DNA of 64,000 nt from Allolobophora icterica (lineage: Eukaryota > Annelida > Clitellata > Crassiclitellata > Lumbricidae), in assembly GCA_963556255.1 (NCBI GenBank), contig OY744613.1:49995745-50059744 (forward strand), in the 5' to 3' direction. The translations under genes and the position numbers were made by a program. Below are positions 29,592 to 39,428 of the stretch, piece by piece. Every line of letters starts with the position of its first letter. The first letter of the stretch is position 1. The notes beneath the pieces were generated by a model, which was not told the origin of the DNA, ran no database searches, and saw only the letters and a program-made list of their open reading frames with translations.

Positions 29592-30605
29592 ATGTCTAAG
29601 CACCTTTCAACTGTCTATTACAGCCCTAGAGGTTACTGGCGAGGTAAGGCTGCGGTGAAGAAACTAGCCTCAGCCGCCAAAGTTTCCGAGGCGGAGGCTC
29701 GCGATTGGCTGAAGAAACAAGCTGTGTGGCAGATTTATCTACCCGTTCCACATCGCATACCGCATCCAAAGTTCGAGGAAAATCGACCAAACGCCGTACA
29801 CCAAGCCGATCTCTTGTTTTTGCCTCACGATAAAGTAGGTCGAAAGACTTATAAATACGCTCTCACTGTTGTTGATGTTGCCTCACGATACAAAGAAGCT
29901 GAACCATTGATCAACAAAAGTGCGACTGAAGTCGCCGCCGCTTTAAGCCGGATCTATAAGAGGGGTCCATTGACTTGGCCTCGACTCTTTCAGGTCGATC
30001 CTGGACGCGAATTTATGGGTGATTTTACACCGTTGCTGGCGAAGCACGACGTTCTTGTAAGACGCGGACAGGCCGCAAATCATCGCCAACAGGGCATCGT
30101 TGAACGCTTTAACCGTACTCTAGCTGAGCGACTCTTCGGTGCTCAATACGCTCAGGAATTGCTCCTGGATGCAAGGGGTTCATCCGAACGGTCAGTGGAA
30201 TGGGTTCGACGATTGCCCGAAGTTGTAGCTGCACTAAACGATGAGCCGACGCGCTTGCTCGACATGAAGCCGGTTGAAGCGATGAAAGCTGCTAAAGTGA
30301 CACAGAAGCCCTCTCATTCACAAATGAAAACTCGTTTGTGGGGAATGGATGAGCCTATTCTCGGACACGACGTACTCGTCCGATACTTGTACGCTCCCGG
30401 CGAGCTTGAGGGTGGTAGCAAACGAGCCACCGACCCTAACTGGTCGCTCACCATCCACGCTATTTTAGATGTTGTTCGGCAGGCTGGCCAACCGGCTTTA
30501 TACCATCTAATTGATGGGCCTGCCCGCGGATTCGTACGTGAGGAGCTGCTTCTGGTGCCTATGGGCACTGAGCTACCCCCCGACAGAATACTCAACCGTC
30601 GTTGA
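29592..30605 (+). CDS. INT: Polinton B integrase, intact
   Basis: A 337-aa integrase of the retroviral (RVE) type and the only undamaged integrase in the window. Catalytic residues: Asp in VHQADLLFL (about 72), Asp in FQVDPGREF (about 135) and Glu in GIVERFNRTL (about 170). The C-terminal region from about residue 250 resembles a chromo-like domain. I start at MSKHLS because that Met is shared with A; upstream in-frame codons to 29526 are not. It converges on the polymerase with a 14-bp overlap. If expressed, it could act on B and perhaps on related ends in trans. Confidence 0.92.
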   Translation: MSKHLSTVYYSPRGYWRGKAAVKKLASAAKVSEAEARDWLKKQAVWQIYLPVPHRIPHPKFEENRPNAVHQADLLFLPHDKVGRKTYKYALTVVDVASRYKEAEPLINKSATEVAAALSRIYKRGPLTWPRLFQVDPGREFMGDFTPLLAKHDVLVRRGQAANHRQQGIVERFNRTLAERLFGAQYAQELLLDARGSSERSVEWVRRLPEVVAALNDEPTRLLDMKPVEAMKAAKVTQKPSHSQMKTRLWGMDEPILGHDVLVRYLYAPGELEGGSKRATDPNWSLTIHAILDVVRQAGQPALYHLIDGPARGFVREELLLVPMGTELPPDRILNRR

Positions 30606-33600
30606 TTTTGTAGTGCCCATATGCCAGCGTTGTTATCCCGTCCGGAGATATCCACTTTTTTGTGTCTAATGGAGAGAGGCTGATCTTATTCTGCTCGTAC
30701 ACTCCGATCTGGTGGTCGTGGCTTCGAATCACGACTTGTGTGTGCCGCATCTCTTCTCGTTCGAACAGGCATTCCTTGTATAGCTCGTGGTGCAGATCCT
30801 TCTTCACAACCGCTCTCTGAACACCTTTTGCTTTCCTGATCTCTGAGCCGCCCGATTTTAAGATCGAGTACATCTTCGGACGCAATCCTACGAATTCGGC
30901 GATGGCCACTCCGTTACATTCATCCTTGAACTTGCCCACGACTTTCTTGTTCTCGACGTCGTAGTATGGGCTGTCTCTAGGAAACTCACTAAAGTCGTAT
31001 AGGTGCTTTTTGTTCCACATATCGGCATAGGCGTTCGGAGTTTCCACCTGAAATAACAGGCTGTCAGTGTCTGTGTATAGCAACTGGGCTTTTTCTCCGT
31101 ACTCGTTTTTCACATCGTTGTACCAGAAGTCGTACATCAGATGCTTGCTGAGGTCGAGGACCGCCTGGCCGACATATACAGGTCTGTTTAACTTGAGCTT
31201 GCTCTTCAAACTGTGAATCGCGGCGAGTTGGTCGTTGAAGATTTTGTGTGATATGTAGGCCGGGTCCGCAATTAGTTTACGAAGTTTGCCAACTTTTGAG
31301 GTCGGGACCAGGTTGACCCTGATTCTTTTTCTAAGATTTTCCATGGTTTTTCCAAAGACCGCATTATTAGCCAGCTTGAAGAAATCCTTCTCAAATTCCG
31401 ACGTTGCCTTCGCTCTCAATTTCGTATTCATCTCAATGTATGGAGCCATCCATGCCTCCTGCCTGAATTTAATGGCGCGATGGATTTTAGCAACTCGTAG
31501 GCCTAACGAGTGGTAGAGTTTGAGATTTCTATAATGGACCACATACTGCTCCTTAGGTCGTAGGCTTGGTACTAACTTCACATGCTTTGTGAACTTGCCT
31601 CCCAACTCGTTCATAAGCACATTCTGATAGTCACTCAACCACTCCTCTTGGACAGTCAGGGTCTCCGGTGCTAGGGGATAGTCGTTGTGAGCAATGTGGA
31701 GGTGCTCCGGATACTCAAGATCGACTTCGAGAAGGAAGCCTTCAGGCGCGTCGTCCGCAGTTTCCAACACTTCATCGAGAGTTGGACTTGCCCAGCTAAA
31801 TCCTCCAACTGGTAATGGCTGTTGCATCGCCCAGCCGTAAAGATTATTCGCGTCGAGATACATGATCCAGTTGTCTGGCTTCGTGGTATCGTGATCTGGG
31901 CATTGTGGGTTGTTGGCTTTTGCGAGTCTCTTGGACACCATCGAAATTCCGCCTCTGAGACCTTTCTCTACGAACAAATGCATGTCTATGTCTGTTAAAA
32001 GTTCGAGCTCAATTTTCGTCTTTTTCAACAAAGCGTCCCAGGCCATTCCTGGTAGGCTGAAGTAGTTAGCCGGGTCCAGACTGTAGTGTTTCATCGATGT
32101 GGATCTGAAGGTTTCGAAGACATCGGCTAGTAGAAGTACATCCGTACGGAGATACAAGTCGTGATAGTCGCCCAGAGTTTTACAGTCAAACTCGTCCCAC
32201 ACTCGTTGTGCGTGTTGATAATCCTCGTCAGAAATGCTCTCTCGAGTGAGCTTGCTGTAGAACGCTTCCTTGGGTGGAAGTCGGTCTTCTTCGAAGCGGT
32301 GGTAATCATGGATGTATTCGTAACAATATACGCCCTTTCGTCTCAACAGATCAAGTTTTGTCCTTTCATTGTGAAGAAAGTTTTCGTTTATATAAAATTA
32401 TGTCGTTGTGACTTTAAGATCCTCTAACGACAGATTTCCTGATAATTTATCCAACGAGCTGTTTAGAAACTGGAGACTATCAATGAACTGTAGTTGACCA
32501 ATGTTAAATGTCATGTATTTCTCCATATTGTTAGGAATACAGTTAATTTCAGCTTCCTCATCCTGTGCGACCTCACAGCTACCTATCGCTTGCATTATGA
32601 GGTGGCTGTCGTAACCTCGCAGATTGTGGAAGACCACCGGTACCTTACACTTATCTGGATATATTCGAAGTTTGAGGTTGCAGGCGTTATGAGCGGCACC
32701 TCGGTACTTACCGGTAATGTGACAGTGGTCCCGAACTCTATCCACTTCGAGAGCATTTCCGCAGATGTGACATTCGATGGCTTCGCGGAATGATTGGCGA
32801 TCGGCCGCTGACATAACCATCTTAGCTGGGGTGGCCAGCCTTTGTTTAATAGAGTCCAGCTCGCCTTGTATTCGTTGTAGGAATTGTTGCACGGCGTTCT
32901 CTCCACGATATAGCACCGGCTTCTTTGTGCGGCCATCGTAACGAACCACTATATAACAGAAGCTACACGGTTTCTGCTCAGCTATCTGTCTGGTATTGCT
33001 GTCGTTGGGATTCATGGCCGCATTTAGGACAGGCACATTCAACGCCTCAAAGTCTGCGTTTATGATATATGGGGTTTGCATCTGTTTGCGATGGTTGTGA
33101 AATTTGAGGATATTTTCATCCTCTTTTGGCATCTCAATCCGCTGAGGCTTCTTACTGATGCCCTGGCAATCTTTGATATGGGCATCCAGCAAGTCTTGTC
33201 TACCAAATATGTGTAGGCAGCGACGACATGGGTGCTTTCGCTCTTTATGATCGTTGTTTTTGTACAGCATTCGGGCCAAGTCCTTGATCCAGACATAGTG
33301 ATAATTCTGTAAAGGTAAATTTTCATTTACGTCGCTGGCCAACAGTAGAAGATCAATATTGTGAACTCTAGTCTCGGTTGAGACATAAATCGGATACAGC
33401 CCTTCATTCCATCCAAAGACCGATATGGACACCATCGGGTTCTGACGTTCGAACTTACCGATATCTGTGACCTTCACCGGAAATTCTATACCGTCGAAGT
33501 TTAGTTCGTGGAGGTGGGCTCGATACTTAGTTGGGCGTTGAGGGTCCTTTTCTACTGGATGCATGGCACTTAAAATGGCCCACTCGAAGCAACGGTTGTC

Positions 33601-34356
33601 TTCATTCTTGACATTAATAACCGTACGAGGGGGTATGTACTTTGGTGTGGGGAAGTAGCTCTTGCCTCGGAAAGGCTTATATCTTGCAAAACTTAGGTCT
33701 AGCGCCACGACCCGCTTCACCCTCCACCCCGACCCCTCATTGGTGTAATCCTCGAGGAGTTTTAGTATTTCGGCTTTGGCCTTCCGTATAGCCCCTTGGA
33801 CTTTACCCGCAGTGGTAATTGGGACTGCTGTGCTTCGAAAGTAGGCGGTATTAGTAATGATGCCCGGTGGCGCGTTGCCACCATACACATTATCAACGGT
33901 CGGTGCCAACTTTTCCAAATCAACAGTCAACACTTGCGAGTATTTCAAACCGCCATATTTCAAGACCTCTTCGTTTAGCTGCGACTCAATGTTGTGCTCC
34001 ATTGCACTCAAGAAAGCCAACGCATCTCCTTCCAGCCTGTGGTTAAGAGGTACTTCTGCACGGAAGTCTCTCAGAAGCTGATTGGCGAGCTCTTTGTGCA
34101 CTAGAAAGGGTGGTGGTCCACCTCTATCCTTCTTAATTAGGAGTGGGTCGAATTCTGCCAGAAGGGCCTTACGTTTTGCCCCTCTGTGCTTGCGCACTGG
34201 AGGAATTGGCTTTGGAAGCAGTGGCTGTAGTAAGCGCCTTTTGACTGCATCTGGGATAGGTTCGTCTAAGATATTCTGTAGAACAGCTCGAAGAGCGGGG
34301 GGACCAGTAAACTCACCCAACAATTGTTCAATTTTTTCATTCGTAGACAATGCCAT
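30592..34356 (-). pseudogene. PolB: Protein-primed DNA polymerase B, Polinton B, one in-frame stop
   Basis: One continuous frame of about 1,254 codons interrupted only by a TAA at 32398-32400, which sits in a 6-bp insertion relative to A. Domains in order: finger CRRCLHIF near residue 377; exonuclease I ADFEAL near 434; endonuclease-VII-like Cys/His module near 530-560; exonuclease II FHNLRGYDSH near 577; a LRTDVLLLADVFE segment like exonuclease III; motif A YLDANNLYGW near 834; motif B NNAVFGKTMEN near 995; motif C YTDTDS near 1094. Length and order are normal for Polinton polymerases. The stop separates exonuclease from polymerase parts. Confidence 0.93.
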
Positions 34357-34442
34357 AGTAATAAATTAGTTTATATTACTGTGGCAAACTTTTCTCTAAT
34401 ATAATAAGTTTATCATTTCTTTAAATAGAAATTTTTTATTAT

Positions 34443-34718
34443 CTAGTCTATTGAAATAGATGATAGACGTTTCCATTCTTTATTAAATTCGCGAACTAAC
34501 CCACCTCGTCGAGCTCTCAAATATTTAGCGAAATAACCACATTTCATACACTCACCCACGTGTGTTTTTATACCCCTTCCACATTTGGCACATGGTTTTG
34601 TCCCACAACCGTTTCGCAGTCGTGCCAAATGTTTGAAACAGTACTCCCCAATGCACCTGCGACAGCAGAGGGATGTTTTACCTATACCGAGCCAAATGCA
34701 AAAGTTTTGTCCTAACAT
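34443..34718 (-). CDS. Small zinc-ribbon protein, Polinton B
   Basis: A 91-aa intact homologue of 1742-2017 with all Cys residues kept (CAKC ... CMKC and the earlier ones). It is the first gene inside the terminal repeat. The equal length and few substitutions between two otherwise decaying elements suggest the protein mattered to the element. Function unknown. Confidence 0.72.
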   Translation of the reverse strand: MLGQNFCIWLGIGKTSLCCRRCIGEYCFKHLARLRNGCGTKPCAKCGRGIKTHVGECMKCGYFAKYLRARRGGLVREFNKEWKRLSSISID

Positions 34719-34795
34719 TATGTTTTATGTATACCACAACCTATTCATTTATTTAAATGGAAAAAATTCTGAACGACTTAAGATGCTTCTGCAGG

Positions 34796-35138
34796 AAGAC
34801 GCTCCTAGCTTAGTGTGACACTGTGACACTCGTGACAGATATTATCGTCACACTGTGAAAGTTGTCACACTCGAGGACTTCTAAGCTATAAGCGTTCGTG
34901 GATTCCACGGACTGCCTGGAAGTCGATTGGCTATAATTGTCCGTGGGTTTCAGGACCCTCTCTGAAGGCCCTGCGCTAAGGGCCCGCATATTTTGTTCTA
35001 AAATACACAGGAGAAAGTGGATATGCTATATGGGTTCGTAGGCCTCTGGAGACCCTTTGAAGGTCGATCTGCTGTAAGGGCCCATTGGTCTCGGGGCCCT
35101 CAGAGGGCCCTGCGCTCAAAGCCCCCTTACACATCTAC
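34796..35138 (+). repeat. Polinton B terminal inverted repeat, right arm
   Basis: Inverted copy of 14362-14697. The outer end is CACATCTAC(T). It contains a GGGCCCTCAGAGGGCCC-type palindrome near 35093-35110 and the TGTGAC/GTCACA cluster at its inner end. About 80 bp of leader separate it from the first gene. Confidence 0.93.
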
Positions 35139-36300
35139 TTGACTAACAAACGGTATGTGGACGCGAAAAACGCTGAGATTGGGGCTTCCGTTAGACTCTA
35201 TGCGGACCAGAAAGCTGAAGCTGCTAAGAGGTACGCCAACGAGCAAGATGTTATTGTTAGGAGCGCATGCGTGCTTAAAGCTGGTGATGTAATGACTGGT
35301 GATTTAATCATGGGCGGTAATCGAGTTACTGGGCTCCCTACGAGCGCAGCAACGTCCGAAAGCGACGCGGCGAGTATGGCACAAGTATCGAAGCTGATCG
35401 CCGACAACATGACAAAGAGTGATAGAGTACCAACAGAACCGTTGCATGTGACAAATAAACGATACGTTGACGTGAAAAACGTTGAGACGGGAGCTGCTAT
35501 AGGCTGCATGCAGACCAGAAAGCTGACGCTGCTAAGAGGTATGCCAACGAGCAAGATGCTATCATTAGGAACGTCTGCGTGCTCAAATCCGGCAGTACCA
35601 TGACCGGTGATCTGGCTATGGGTGGTAAAAGAGTGACTGGGCTACCAACAGAAATTCCAGGATCTGATAGTGACGCCGCGAGTTTGAAACAAGTGACGCG
35701 GCTGATCACCATCGCCACTACGAATAATGAAACGCCGCCCTCGGGACCATGGTACCTGACTAACAAGCGGTATGTAGACAGTGAGATAGCTAATGAAAGG
35801 CGATACGCGACGGACATCAAGATTCTCAACTACAGCGGCCACATTCCGCCCCTATCCAGAAATGTTTCCGAAACGGGTTTTATTGCCTCAGCCAACGAAT
35901 CTTTACCCACTAACCCGCCTCATATGGCATTCAACTCGGGTGTGAGGGGTGAGTGGAAGACGGCGTCCAGATCGAGAGCCGATGGTATGGTTCAGGTTAG
36001 TGGGACTTGGTTACAGATTGAATGCCCGACGGCTGTGCGAGTATGGAAGGTTAGTCTGGCTGGGGAATTAGTTCTACTGCTCCGCGTATCACGTCCTGGA
36101 AGATTTATGGAATTCCACCCACCGATTCGACGAGTTACCATGCTCTCATTTCCTCCACTGTCACTTTGACTAATTCTGCACAAGAGTTCGCCTTCACTGA
36201 TGACAGAGAATACAAAAAATTCGTGCTGATGGTCTTGGCCACCAGCCCACCACAACCTACTTTTGGAATATCCCACTTCCAGATCTATACATATTTTAGA
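35139..36300 (+). pseudogene. Fibre-like protein of Polinton A, 3' part
   Basis: The continuation of the gene cut at 14361; the first six bases (TTGACT) are the right target duplication of B. It reads TNKRYVD, more YADQKA/tail-fibre modules (GDVMTGDLIMGGNRVTGLP) and then the discoidin-like C-terminal domain (GEWKTASRSR, GTWLQIECPTAVRVWKV). Frameshifts are apparent near 35500 and 36065 by comparison with Polinton B. A stop follows at 36298-36300. It does not encode a working protein. Confidence 0.8.
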
Positions 36301-36330
36301 CACGGGGGACAGTCAGTAGTATAGAAAAGT

Positions 36331-36885
36331 ATGGCTGACACGCACTACAAGATTCGGGGGTATCTCCGTCAACACGGAGAAATAGACATGTGCAAATATA
36401 GCATAGACAGTCTAGGTGATGTAGGCCACTGGGGGTACGACATCCCGAAGCCCACCGCAGAGCTATTGACCGCGGTGCCTCAGCAACACATCGACTTCGT
36501 GTCGGACGATTACCACAGCCGCGATATCTATACGGCGGCCGGAACGGTAACCGCCAGTGCGTGGCAAACTCTTCCATTGACCGCTGCGCGTTTTCCGTGT
36601 ATAAGTTTGCAAACCACCAATGAGGCGGTTTCGTTAGAGTGCGGGTTCTGGAAGCTAACAGTCTTTGGTGTTTGCGGTGGTGATGCAACAGTTCGCGTTA
36701 TAGCACCGGCAGCTGCTGGTGGTAGCATCGATCGTACAGTCGATATTTCAAGTGGGCAATTTGATGCAGCTAGGGCAATATTCATTCCAGGACAAACGAG
36801 TTTTAGAATTGAAGGAAAAAAGAGAGGTGTTGAAAGTACTTCAACTATTGAGTTAAACGTAACGTTACTGATAGAGCAACTATAA
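36331..36885 (+). CDS. Beta-rich protein of unknown function, Polinton A
   Basis: An intact 184-aa homologue of the 19220-19765 gene, starting MADTHYKIRGYLRQ. It differs mainly by an AAAGG-type insertion before SIDRTVDI. It lies 30 bp after the fibre stop and 7 bp before the membrane-protein gene. It survives intact although A's fibre is heavily broken. Confidence 0.68.
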   Translation: MADTHYKIRGYLRQHGEIDMCKYSIDSLGDVGHWGYDIPKPTAELLTAVPQQHIDFVSDDYHSRDIYTAAGTVTASAWQTLPLTAARFPCISLQTTNEAVSLECGFWKLTVFGVCGGDATVRVIAPAAAGGSIDRTVDISSGQFDAARAIFIPGQTSFRIEGKKRGVESTSTIELNVTLLIEQL

Positions 36886-36892
36886 GAAAACT

Positions 36893-37498
36893 ATGTCTTT
36901 GTACCCAACGCTTATGGAGTCCACAATTTCGTCAGACACGACGTCGCAAACATTTCGCTTGCAGAAGATCGGCGAAATAGAAGCATTCCTGAGGTCTTAG
37001 GCGATAAGTCGGGGACAACTGTGCAAGAAGTATAAGAGGGTTGTAGATGTGGCTAATGGGGCCTCGGCCGGCCTTGCTCTGGTTAGTCTTGGAACTGGGG
37101 TGGGTGGGGCAGCTATGTTAGCCACTGGTATTGGTTTTATTCCTGGTATTGTTCTGGAGAGTTTAGCCATAGCGACGAGTTTTCTGGATATTATTGGAAA
37201 TGTTATTAGTAGAAGTTTTGTTGCTAAAGCTTCAAAACACGACGAAATTTGTATTTTGGCGGAGAGTAAGCTAAACACTGTTCATGACCATATTTCTCGG
37301 GCGTTGGAAGACAAAGCTATGAGCGACGATGAATATAAACTTATTCTGGGAGAGGAGGAGAAATATAGAACGATGAAACGTGATATACAAAACAAGAATG
37401 GAAAAAAAGAGTTGCCGAGTCAAGGCAAAGACCAGATGGTGGCAGAACTAATCAAGAAACTAACCAGCGATGGGACTTCCCCGCGAACCTCAACATAA
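36893..37498 (+). pseudogene. Polinton-associated membrane protein, Polinton A, one nonsense codon
   Basis: 202 codons homologous to 18608-19213. A TAG at 36998-37000 replaces the GAG of Polinton B after AFLRS. The rest of the frame, with the hydrophobic segments and the SDDEYKLILGEEEKY tail, is open. The product would be cut at 35 residues unless translation restarted. Confidence 0.75.
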
Positions 37499-37745
37499 AA
37501 GTTTTCATCGTCGGTGGTTGGAGCAGTGAGTTCGCTATTCCTAGCGCTCCACCACCGTACGATTAGTGAGGCTATAAGTTTGCTGAGAAGTCGAAACGAT
37601 ACCACGGTGAAAGGCTTAATAATTCAAAATTATTACGAAATGTGAGGACCCGGCGCCATTAAAGCCTACGGGCCGTGTTAGCCCGAGGTTTAAAATCTCT
37701 GCAATGTTATAAGCCGCTTTCCGGCAGCAGAACGCTTTCTGGCGA

Positions 37746-37788
<43 letters not shown>

Positions 37789-38971
37789 TACCCTTAGTTG
37801 GCGATGTGTTTGATATGTCTCGAGAACCCTATGCTTCTTTTAATGCGGGACTTCAAAATTCGAAAAAGTTTAAAGGGGGTCAAAATTTCGCGGAGGTGCC
37901 AATGCGTTACCACACCGTAGGGGTTAAAATTTCCCAGAGATCCCAACGCGTTACACACCCGTATTATACTGTGAACGGCCGATCGATGTATTATGATTGT
38001 CCTTTTTTCTGTTACGTGCTTTAAACGAATGCGAAAAAGCAGGTTGGTTAACCTATATATTGACCGACTGACATGATTATTTCTTGAAAATAGGTGAAAT
38101 TTTAACTCTTTGCATTCCCAAATGCCGATGGTTGGGTATTAAAATGTATGGAAGAATTCTCGTATGAAGCAGACAAAAGGTTAAAGCCACATGTTTTCGG
38201 ATCAACACGGCTGGAAAATCCCAAAAAAATTAGGTTATCGAAGGTCCAAAGTCTGGTCTACAGCTCTGAAATAGTAAACGGGCTTTGAACCCGACGGCCT
38301 GGACAATACACTTTCAACCTTCTATATTTGACCAATTCCAGTTGATATGCTTTTCACATAGCAGTCCACATTCGCAGAGGCTGGCCTGTGTTATGATCAA
38401 CGACTTTCAGCCAATGCCCCAAACGATATAATTATGTTGGTAATGAGCAGATGGTGATTATATATATATATTTATCTCCGAAATTTCTCCGAGCCACACA
38501 AAAACCACTTGGTTGTGGAAAGAGCCTAATCAGACATCTGGGAGCGCCTCTGAGTAGAACTCTTGAAGAGGCGCTATATACATTTTATGATTGATTGATT
38601 GATTGATGATGACAACGATATCTCTCTGCATCATGTTCCGCTAAGCTGATTATTTACGTACTCGTTGTAAAACAAGTTCTGTTATACTGTCTGGTCGTTT
38701 TCCTGTGGCTATTTATGCTAGACATGAATTCATTCGTGGTAGCAACGTTTTATTGGCCTCAATGCGCGAGAGACTGTAAACAACAGGTGCGGATGTCATG
38801 CAGTGTATAGACTGCATCAAATACTTGGCACAAACAGCTCTTCCTCCTCCTTTTTAGTTGATGGTGTTATTGAGCCATTTATCAGCGCCGGCTGCTGATT
38901 CGTGAGCCAGACAAGCCTACGAATCCTTGATTGGCATGTCTGTATAGCCAACAGGATGGGCTTAAATAATG
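37499..38971. other. Polinton A 3' non-coding region with hexanucleotide array and LINE tail
   Basis: The first 100 bp match the region downstream of the same gene in Polinton B. A (AAGGTC)n array of about eight units lies at 37744-37795. A short LINE 3' end (CTCTTGAAGAGGCGCTATA) with an (ATTG)n tail lies at about 38545-38610. No gene is supported. Confidence 0.6.
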
Positions 38972-39227
38972 AGGCACTGTTTAAAAAGCCGATCTGTTTA
39001 TAAGGGCTAGGTGATCACGAGATGGCTTGGATGCACTGGCTTCCCACCACAAAAAATGCGCTCTAGTAAATCGAAAAGCGTCTCTTAGATGTGTCTAGAT
39101 ATTGCACCACAATATGAATTATATAATTCTGGTGGTTTACAGCGTAGTGATCTTAAACGCAAGCCTTGGGAGCTAATTTGGGTGGTTTTATGGGGTAATT
39201 GCGTCAACTCCTGCTTTACCCCCCTAC
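38972..39227 (-). repeat. Polinton A right terminal inverted repeat
   Basis: Reverse complement of 1219-1474, ending CCCCCCTAC with a following T that may belong to the element or to the target duplication. Confidence 0.92.
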
Positions 39228-39233
39228 TGCTTA
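39228..39233. repeat. Target-site duplication of Polinton A, right
   Basis: TGCTTA, matching 1213-1218 except for one base and identical to the unoccupied paralogous site near 61306. Confidence 0.8.
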
Positions 39234-39428
39234 CTTATTACTGCAGTAATTTTACTTGTTTAGATAAAAGAATTTGTCATGTTGTGTTAACAGCAATAGC
39301 TCTCATTGAATGAAATGGAATTCATAATTCGTATCTCAAAGTATCAGAGTAAGAGAATTTGAAGACACAATAAAAAATAAAGGAAAATTGTTCATTATGT
39401 AAGTCGTTTCACAAAAAGACAAATTAAC
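39234..39428. other. Upstream region of zinc-finger gene 1
   Basis: Host sequence that continues the left flank before 1213; it matches 61312-61504 upstream of the second zinc-finger gene. No in-frame ATG precedes the fingers: the frame is open back to 39381, so the coding exon may begin by splicing. Confidence 0.5.

Larger units (their letters stand above)
14362..35138 (-). mobile_element. Polinton B, nested in Polinton A in opposite orientation
   Basis: A 20.8-kb Polinton (about 19.1 kb without its piggyBac insert) with AGTAGATGTG...CACATCTAC(T) ends, terminal inverted repeats of about 340 bp and a target duplication in Polinton A's fibre gene. Its genes run on the minus strand from the zinc-ribbon gene (34718) to the membrane-protein gene (18608); integrase and phospholipase-like genes run the other way. 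Between the last gene and the left terminal repeat lie almost 4 kb of repeats, a LINE fragment and one orphan frame. Lesions found: a stop in the polymerase, a stop in the major capsid, a frameshift in the fibre and the piggyBac insert. All other genes are open. Confidence 0.95.
1219..39227 (+). mobile_element. Polinton A (Maverick/adintovirus-like), interrupted by Polinton B
   Basis: The element starts AGTAGGGGGG and ends CCCCCCTAC(T), has about 256-bp terminal inverted repeats (1219-1474 and 38972-39227) and a 5-6 bp target duplication. Removing the nested Polinton B leaves about 17.2 kb, within the usual 15-25 kb of Polintons. It encodes polymerase B, integrase, packaging ATPase, capsid proteins, protease and fibre in Polinton order. 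Many reading frames are broken: polymerase (two frameshifts), integrase (nonsense and a 75-bp insert), ATPase N-terminus, the 8393 gene, major capsid, fibre (several frameshifts plus Polinton B) and the membrane protein. It is therefore a decayed copy. It lies about 200 bp upstream of a zinc-finger gene. Confidence 0.95.

Noticed and set aside
14362..35138. Reading the whole 38 kb as one giant palindromic Polinton
   Set aside because: Two sets of terminal repeats, two target duplications and the split fibre gene show nesting of two elements.
37744..37795. AAGGTC array as a telomere-like repeat
   Set aside because: It is short, internal to Polinton A and not a known telomere motif.
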